This document shows, piece by piece, positions 56,723 through 64,000 of a DNA stretch of 64,000 bases. The position numbers and the translations under genes were made by a program. This DNA comes from Cercophora sp. LCS_1 (lineage: Eukaryota; Ascomycota; Sordariomycetes; Sordariales; Lasiosphaeriaceae), in the NCBI GenBank assembly GCA_036250225.1, contig JAPZLL010000025.1, positions 372,001 through 436,000 on the forward strand, written 5' to 3'. The notes under the pieces were generated by a model. The model had not been told where the DNA came from, searched no databases, and was given only the letters and a program-made list of their open reading frames with translations. Every line of letters begins with the position of its first letter. Position 1 is the stretch's first letter.

Positions 56723-57801
56723 CTATGATATTCTCTGACTCAACGTCTCAAGCAACAGCTTCTCCTCAAAAGTGAGGTACATGTCCCTCGGTATCCTCAC
56801 ATGGCCCTTGACAATAACCAGCCTCTCCTCGTCCACAAACTCAACCATGGGCGGCGCTTCCAGGTCCCCCGAGCTCCCAGCAGCTCCCGATACCGACCCT
56901 CCATCCTGCGTACTCGGCACCCTCTTCATCTCCTGCTTCGTTACCTCCTTCTTCCATTGCTGCCCCATCTCCTCAGGCGACCACCAATAGTACGGAAACC
57001 GCCTCTGGACATTATTCACCAGCAACGCAACCGCCAACATCAACACACCCCCCAGCAACACAGGAGGAATCAAGAACCACCCGAGCCTTGCGACATCGTC
57101 ATCTATCACCGCCATCAACGCCGTCGCGCCCGCAGGCGGATGCACCGTATTCGTGAACCCCATGCACGCCGTCGCCAGCGCACAAGCCAACGCCCCGCCC
57201 AACCACCTGACACGCTCAAAGTCAGGCCCAAGCGCGAACAGCTTGCACACGCTCACCCCGACGATAGCCGAGACCAGCTGGCCGAGAATCGCGTTGCGGG
57301 GTTGCGCGAGGGGCGACTCGATGGCGTAAAAGTCGAGAACGGCTGCGGCGCCCTGCATGTTTACAAAAAAATCTTGTCAGCAAACGTGACCAGCAAAAAC
57401 AAAAAAAAAAAAACCAACACCCTTGTTTGGGATGTCCCCCCCGTGTTTGTCCCCGTGTGGGGGGCGAACGGGGTGTGGGGTTTCATGGGCAAACAGAGGG
57501 GAATACGCACAAAACTGCCAATGATGACGGGCACGCCTCGTGCCTGAAACTCGGGAATCTGCTGGCCGACTGCGCCAATGACCGCCAGACTGCCAAAGAT
57601 GCCAATGGCGGCCCAAAAGATGACGAGGACGTTGCCGATGCGGCCGGCGTGCGACGGGTGGGACCGGTACCCGAGGAAGTGGGCGACGGGATGCGGCAGG
57701 CGGGGGAGCACCGAGGCGGGGAGAAAAGGGTTTAGTAGCCGGTCGATATCGACGTGCCAGCGCCGGATCGGGCCGGGATCGTGTGGAGATGGGGCGCCCA
57801 T
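56723..57801 (-). CDS. HPP-family integral membrane protein
   Basis: Two exons (57801-57511, 57352-56723) join in phase 0 to 306 residues. The hallmark HPPAGATAL motif is in exon 2 (FTNTVHPPAGATALMAVI). Four to five hydrophobic spans are visible (NVLVIFWAAIGIFGSLAVIGA, NAILGQLVSAIVGVSVCKLFAL, LGGALACALATACMG, WFLIPPVLLGGVLMLAVALLV). A hydrophilic C-terminal tail of about 90 residues ends the protein. The intron is 158 bp with a long T-rich tract before the acceptor. Bacterial and plastid HPP proteins have been linked to nitrite transport; the fungal role is less clear. Confidence 0.88.
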
Positions 57802-58804
57802 TTTTGCTCAGCTGCTGGATGGATGCGTGTTGTCTTTTTGTGCGGCTGAAGCAGGGCTGACTGGGGATGGGGTGCAGTTGTGGAAACCTCTTCAAGACAA
57901 GGGGAGGAGGAAAGAACGAGATGAGATGGGATGCATCGCACGGATTATTGGCTTTTTTTTTTCCTCCCCTAAATTTTTAGGAAGGAAGCGCCGGGGAGAG
58001 ACTAGGACGGCGCCCGAAAAGAGGAAGGAACGCAGCAAGGCGAGAGGGAGGGAAAACGAGTTTTAACGTTTGGATCCGGCCCCATGACACCGCTTCGCTT
58101 CCTGCTGGGTAGGAATCCCAAGGGAAAAAAATTGCGGGTCAAATGAAGCAAAGGAATTCGCCTCGGGTACCTCTTGGGCCCCGTGAATGTTGCCATTTCC
58201 GCCATCGTGGCACAAAGAACGAGAGCGGGAACCGTGAGCAAAGCTTGACTAACAACTTGCGATCTAAACCAACGGATCGAGCGGATGGTCTGGGGTACGT
58301 CAGATTTGCTAAAAGAAACTCCCGATTGGGCCTAGCTCCCGGGGCCGTTTGAAGCTCGGTGCCACAGTTTGGCGGCCAAGCCGTTGCGCCGGGAGAGTGC
58401 TGGATCGAGATTTCTCCGCGGAGCCGCTTCCGCGAAGCGCCATCTTTCTTTTGACTTCTTTTGCGATTTCTCATGAAGAAAATGCGTGGTGTTGTCGCGG
58501 AAAGAAGGCGATGACGTTAGGGACCACACCGCACCGCGTCGCCATTACCAATCAGAATGCGGGTCGCGGAGCTAAAATGGTCGGCGATATTTCCGAGCTT
58601 TGGCCGCCCCGCCTCCACTCGCCGCAGTGCCGGTTTGCCGCCGCCGATGCCAGCCGCCGAGACGGGCCAAGCCGAATGGGTCTGCGATCCGGAGAATGTC
58701 AAACATCACGTAAAAATTCCGTAGTCACTACCCTCGCAGCCCGGACCGCTCCGGCCGATTCTCAAAGACCTCCGCGGACCGGTTTCGCAGGGCCGATCGG
58801 CTCC
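57802..58804. other. Intergenic stretch, no supported gene
   Basis: This is the promoter side of the HPP gene and the 3' side of the NmrA-like gene. CGGACCG occurs at about 58742 and 58784 without the 12-bp phasing seen near the RiPP genes. No gene is supported. Confidence 0.3.
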
Positions 58805-60119
58805 TCACACTCGACCAGTTAGAAGCCTGGCAAGCGACAGTTTGTTCCATCCGGAGTTGCTGTTTGCTGCGGCTGCAACATCTGCCTGCTTCCGGGCCCA
58901 TTCTTCGAAGCTCATCAAGTTGCACACCGACCTGCCGAGTTTTACATCCTCCTCGTACGATGCGTAGGATCCGTCGCGCCGGGCCTCTTGGTGGTTCTCC
59001 AGGTCGCTAAGTCTGCTCAGGTGTCAGCTGATCATGGCCAGATATCGAGAGGGGCAACTTTACACGGTTCGCGCGTCTGCGTTCAACTTCAGGAGCAATC
59101 TTGCCAGCAAGGCAGGCACGGTAGGCATCGACTTTCCTGTTCCACGCTTGAATGACTCCATGATTTGCTTGGTCGTCAAGGTTTCGGAGCTTAGACCAAC
59201 GGTCTTGTGGAGATACAACTCGTGATTCTTTGCGGTGAGCGAGCCGAATCAGCCGTGCGTATGTCTGAGTCACGATCGACCACACTTACAGCAAAGACTC
59301 CTGCGGCGACACGTCCGATGTCCTCCGAAGCCTGCCAAGGTGTTAGTAACGGTGGCTGAACTGGGTACCGGGGGCTCACAATTAGAACCAATGCCGTGTC
59401 CTCTTTTAGACCCTCACGGAACAAAGTTATGGTAATGCCGCCAATCGGGCCCGCAAGATTCTCCATGAAGAAGCTCGGTTGCAGGATGCTGTGCAACGGT
59501 CAGCAAACCGGGCGATACCAGCACGCATAACCCGCGTAACTCAAGGGCTCTGTCGGCTTACATCCAATTGAGACCTTTCTCAGTCAAGCTCTTGCAGTGG
59601 TTTTCGATCTTTTTCTTCGAGATCCGGGAGTGCTCCGGGGTCTGGTCGGGTCTCGGTTCTGGTTGCAGGGCGCTCGAGTACACAAAGGCCTTGACGTCGA
59701 ACTCTAGTGCCAAATTGGCTAACATCTGGATCATTGCAGTCAGATTTAGCCCTGCGCTGGGTTGGGGTTCGCACAATGCCTTGATCCCTTTCTCGGTCAT
59801 CTTTGACGCCAAGACCAGGGAATGCGATCGCAACAAAAACACCCCACAGTCCTCCCTCCGACGCGGCAATGGTGTCAAATACTTTCCTGATGCGACTTGG
59901 GTCTTCCAAATTGCCGTCAACAAGATGCAGTCGGTCTGCAACGCCATTTTTGCTTGCGTCTTCTTGCAACCTCTTGGCGGTGGGTGTCGTCGAGTCCCGA
60001 GTCAGGGCCCACACGTGGAAATCCGATGGTGACGTCGGCGCAAGCAAATGACGGACTGTTGCGCTGCCCTGCTTGCCTGTCGCGCCGACGACCAAAATAT
60101 TCCTGCTCAAACCAGCCAT
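58805..60119 (-). CDS. NmrA-like NAD(P)-binding protein
   Basis: Six exons (60119-59775, 59725-59562, 59488-59380, 59331-59290, 59227-59064, 59006-58805) give 341 residues, all joins in frame. The nucleotide-binding motif GATGKQG is at residues 12-18 near the start. Later segments are AFPGLGVKDD, FVYSSALQPE and SFFMENLAGPIGG, typical of NmrA/HSCARG-type atypical short-chain dehydrogenases, and a C-terminal FEEWARKQ helix. Members bind NAD(P) as redox sensors or act as reductases or isomerases. Whether this one is regulatory or enzymatic cannot be told. The raw frames look frameshifted only because the introns are short. Confidence 0.88.
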
Positions 60120-61093
60120 GTGTGCAAAGGAGAATCTTAAAAATACAAGTGAATGCGACACTGTTCAAGTACAGGGAAATGCGGGAATGAAGGTGGTTAT
60201 CATTGTCGCTGCTCGTCGTCGCGATCATCAATTCAAAAGTTCCCGCTGAGGTAAGACAGCGAGCGAACTTGAAACTGCGGCCCATAGCGCGGGGTCTGGC
60301 GTTGCATTTGGGACGTCGTCCCAGCCCGTTTGAGCTGAGAGTTGGGAACTTTGACGCATGACGGCGGAGCACCTTCCGGTTGGGGACGGATCTTTTGCGA
60401 CACGTGCGGGCGCTTCGGGGGAGAAACGCGTGGTGGTTGGAAGGAACACGCGAGATATCGATATTGGGTGTGGCTAACCTCACTTGGCGCTAGTATTCAA
60501 AGGGGGGTCCGGGGTTCTTTTCAGGGGGAAATTTGGGGTGTGCTTTGCGGTCGGAATTGATCGTGCAAGACCCGAAAGGAAGTGCAAAAGTCCCGCGTCG
60601 CCTCAACTTGGAGGTTCCACAGTGATTGTGATGGGAAACAGTTGTTCCTTCCTTACACAGATCACATACCTACGCGTGTTGGTGTGCATGGCAGCTACCG
60701 ATAACGCAGCGCGACTTCCTCTTCGCCTGGAACTTTCACCCCTGCCCAATTGGATGGATCGGCTGGTTGGGGAATTTTCACATAGAAGGCGACAGCGACG
60801 GGGCTCAGCAATGTGTGAAACCACACCTCAAGAGCCTCAGTGACCGAATCTTGAACTCTGCGTGTCGTCATATCGCCAGATGTCGAATCAAGACCAAGCC
60901 GTTCACGGAGGCTTGCAGCACGGCCCAATGATCGATCGCGGAGTTGGAGGGGCTGAAATGGCTTCCCCGCTCGACAGCCTGGTCACTCGACCCCTGCATC
61001 AAAACTTTTCTCCTGCAGCAACCGACTTTGGTTGGGCTGAAGAGAAACCCTCACGCTTCAACGAGACGGACTGGCTGCGCAAAGCCGGATAAA
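60120..61093. other. Divergent intergenic region between NmrA-like and modin-like genes
   Basis: Short plus-strand frames exist but none has support. The interval is about 970 bp and contains the promoters of two divergent genes. The modin-like frame remains open upstream to 60944, so a longer start cannot be fully excluded. Confidence 0.35.
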
Positions 61094-63232
61094 ATGTCCT
61101 CCGTGAACGAAACTGCCCAGGAGTCCGGCAGCGGAGGGGGAAATGAGAACGACTTCAACGAGCTCATCATCGCCGCGGTTGCGCTCCTCACATCCCTCGT
61201 CGCTCTTGTCATCTCCGTGTTGCAGGCCCTACAACAGTATTACTCTTCCGCCAAGGGCTTCTCATCGTGCAGCAAAGCCGTCATAGGTGGCTGGGCTGTC
61301 TACACCAGCAGGAAGTATCGGAAGTCCGAGTTTCGGTTTGAGGTTCGGTACACAGCACCAATATTGTTTGTCTGTCCACCGGCGAACACGAAGGGGCCTT
61401 TGGGAGAACACTCAGACACGCCCATCTTTCGGATCGACGGATTTACGCCCGAGGACATTCACACGCCAACGCCGGAGGATATCGACGCGCAGGGACCCGA
61501 GGCTCCGGAGCTTGTTCACACCGCCGAAAACGACAAGGCAGATTGGCTGGAGCTGCTCGTCGCCATTCAGCGCATGGAGCGCGAGTCGATCTCGTGGCAA
61601 CACCAGAGGATGGGCAACCACGAGGGCGTGGTTACAGGACGATCGACAATGGAGCGTTTGCGTCGTTCGCCCTGGAGAAGGGGCTGGAGACGCGTCCAAG
61701 GACTTGTTGGATACACTCAACCCACAGAGATGACCGAATCGAGGAGCACGCCGACACCACTTGAGATCCCTGACCGTACACTCATCATTTGCCTCCAGAA
61801 GCAACACAGATCCTGGGACAATATGCCTGAGAATTTGACAAAGCCATACGCCACCACAGCATTGTCCCATCTCATCGAGATAACCGCGATGCTGGGGATT
61901 TTCTGGAAGGAGTTTAACCGCGATCGAGATCAGTACCGCGCCCAGGGAAATGGTTTCAGCATCGAGGGATTCAACGTGGACGGACTCGGTGTGACATTCA
62001 GGTTCAGGAAGTCGGGACAGACCCGGTTCAAGGAGAACAGGGTGATTCCCAGCGACCATGTCAAGGAGTTGTGTTTTGGCAACGTACCAACAATATTCCG
62101 CGGCGCATCAGAGGCGCAGTACACCGATGAGCCTCGAGGAATGGGGACATTGCAACTGGGAAGTATGAGCGAGATTGGCCGGACGCTTGCGGTTTTCGGA
62201 TGCAGCAACTTCGCGGTCAACTACTTCCTCAAGGGCGACCACCAGACCCGCCACGGCGCCATGTTCCCGGGTAAAGCTCCCTTGACGCGTAGAGGACGGA
62301 CTCGCTGACCTCATTTAGTCGCATTCGAGATCGTTGGGATGGTGGCTAGTGCGATTCAAATCAGAGGCACCTTGTTTCGTATGCTGCCTAACCCCACCCT
62401 CTTCCACTGGCATGCCACCGAGTCTTTCCTCAAGGTCGTACTCGACGAATTTTGGGAATCGTTGATGTCTATCCCACCCATTAGCGGTTCGAACCCCAAA
62501 ACCAACAGCAGTAGCAGCCATGTTGCGGAGCTCTGCCGGAGGGCCAAAATGGTCATCGACATCCTTCCAGACCAGGAGGAATCAGAAGATCTTGGTACAC
62601 TCAAGGGTGGCGCCGTGGCCTTTGAGCTTTCCGTCTTGGAGCGGCTGCACGATGTCATCGAATTTTGCGACGGTTTCTTGACGCCCCCCGCCCAGAGAGA
62701 GGTTGTGCGGCTGGTTCTCTGCACACACCTTCAGGAGGTCCTAGATATTGTCAACGAGGTGGAGCGCGTGGATCTCCTCGACCAGCTGGATGAAGCCGAC
62801 GCAAAGACTCGTCCATACATGCTTGTCGATCTGTATCTCACTGTCGTTGGTCCCGCCGTTATTAAAATAGTCTGCGACTTGCTCGATGTACCGCATGCGT
62901 CGCGATCCGGAGAAAACCCACCAAACCCACCAGGCACTGCCCCAAGTTCCGAAGGCACCAGCGGCAAAGAGAAGAAAGAGGAACCGGCAAAACCCCCATC
63001 GAAGAAATTGCGGACAGGCCCTCTCCACCCGGCGGAAACAGGAAGCCCCCAGTGGAAGAGGCCGCCTGTAAAGAACGGAGGGATCGTCACAGAGGGACAA
63101 ATCGCCGATGTCTGGTGCACGTTGGTTGTGCGAATGCTGTGTTGGCTTTTGTTGCACGATTTCCACGCCAAAGACGCCCAGATTAGCAAGAGTGACTCGT
63201 TTGGGAGCCGTACGCCGGTGTATTTGGCGTGA
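61094..63232 (+). CDS. Modin-like fungal protein with N-terminal membrane segment
   Basis: Two exons (61094-62270, 62319-63232) encode 696 residues. Near the N-terminus is one hydrophobic span (ELIIAAVALLTSLVALVISVLQALQQYY), followed by the conserved KFRFEVRYTAPILFVCPP-like segment (here FRFEVRYTAPILFVCPP). The middle has WLELLVAIQRMERESISW and the C-terminal half is mostly helical with a Pro/Lys-rich disordered part before IADVWCTLVVRMLCWLLLHDF. This layout matches proteins annotated as modin in ascomycetes, a name tied to Podospora heterokaryon-incompatibility genetics. The biochemical role is unknown to me. The name rests on my recollection of the family pattern. Confidence 0.7.
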
Positions 63233-64000
63233 AGGGGAGTTGAGAAGCGGAATTCGCGTATGGCGCAAACACTTTCCCATTACACTTGAATCCCGATCGC
63301 AGAGGTCAATTTTACCTTTGGACAGCCAATCACAGCGAGTCGCGCAACGGAGTTTGAACGCAGGGGTTACTGCGCATTTACGCCTCTGGCACTTTGTGGG
63401 AACTTTAACCGTGTTTCGAAACATGATATCGGAATGGACTGCCGGGCTCCCTCACGTCGTGCGGCACGGGTTTCGGACGGCCTCCCGGATCGGGCCCGAT
63501 GTGGGGCTGGGCGGCAAACTAGGCTGCCAATCCCGCTCTGGGATTGGATGAACACGCGCCTCAAGGAAACAAGACTGCCTTGGCCTTGGGGACGCTAGCT
63601 CGATATAGATGCACTGCCACCTGCCACACCTTTGGAGTCCCATGTGTTGCTTACCAAGGTGCTTACCTTGTGGTCGGAACCCGGAACCCGTCTGGATGGG
63701 TTCGATTTCACGGCTAGGGCTGCGTTGAGCACGGGACTCAAGCCGCCGATGTGCCGTTCGGCATGGGGCCTACAAGGCTTTTTCGGCTTCGCTCGATGTC
63801 TTATAAGCGAAAGCATTCGGAGCCAAACACCGTTGCGTTGGGATCTCGACTCCAGATTTAGCGTATCAATAGCCCGTTTTAGTTGTCGAATCAGAGGCTG
63901 TTCAACATGGGCCTGAGCGTGAAATGGAAACGATGGCGGTGAGAAAGGCTGAATTTGCCCTTACTTTCACGCGCATATCGGTATTCTCACTGCTACATCA
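63233..64000. other. Terminal stretch, no supported gene
   Basis: I see no supported gene in the last 770 bases. Short frames on both strands lack domains. A gene extending past the window edge cannot be excluded. Confidence 0.3.

Noticed and set aside
58733..58800. CGGACCG copies as cluster regulator sites
   Set aside because: They lie 3' of the NmrA-like gene, far from the RiPP locus, and lack the 12-bp phasing.
59562..60119. Apparent frameshift in the NmrA-like gene
   Set aside because: The two frames are joined by a clean GT-AG intron (59774-59726) in phase 0, and all six exons sum to a multiple of three.

Overview
This window is nuclear DNA of a filamentous ascomycete (Pezizomycotina, most likely a Sordariomycete). 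The evidence is short GT-AG introns of about 45-70 bp with CTAAC/CTGAC-type branch sites in nearly every gene, plus typical fungal families: LysM effectors, a subgroup-C chitinase, Zn2Cys6 and UstYa-like proteins, a NACHT-ankyrin receptor, modin, NmrA-like and DUF6594 proteins. Most coordinates below come from splicing exons by hand. Where the summed coding length is a multiple of three and the frame is open I treat the model as good.

Left part (0-20 kb). Two related zinc-finger genes are followed by a divergent immune-type pair. One member is a 1693-residue NACHT-ankyrin NLR (minus strand, 4404-9581). The other is a 531-residue alpha/beta-hydrolase of the SesB type (plus strand, 10252-12003). 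The first residues of the NLR and the last residues of the hydrolase carry the same short Gly/Asn/Gln motif. That is the arrangement expected for fungal amyloid signalling between receptor and effector. A decayed P450, a DUF6594 membrane protein, a six-cysteine secreted protein and a six-span membrane protein follow.

Middle (21-35 kb). A chitin-related locus holds one intact multi-LysM secreted protein, a second LysM gene with an in-frame stop, and a GH18 subgroup-C chitinase with a stop, a 16-bp tandem duplication and a further frame change. Next come a frameshifted membrane-anchored protein, a decayed inverted copy of it, two copies of a ~198-bp direct repeat, a Nudix gene, a sugar-lactone-oxidase-like FAD enzyme and a glyoxalase-fold protein.

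Right centre (36-51.5 kb). This looks like a RiPP (dikaritin-type) biosynthetic locus. It has a secreted precursor with five copies of a KEX2-flanked 10-residue core, four UstYa-like (DUF3328) proteins each with two HxxHC motifs, a Zn2Cys6 regulator with unresolved frame problems, a P-loop protein, and at the edges a DUF3445 hemoprotein, a class-V PLP enzyme and a DUF2306 membrane protein. A CGGTCCGA motif occurs upstream of two of these genes in copies exactly 12 bp apart. I think this locus and the NLR-hydrolase pair are the two most interesting systems here.

Right end (52-64 kb). A Lys/Gly-rich secreted protein, a 3.8-kb gene-poor stretch, an HPP-family membrane protein, an NmrA-like oxidoreductase with six exons, and a modin-like protein.
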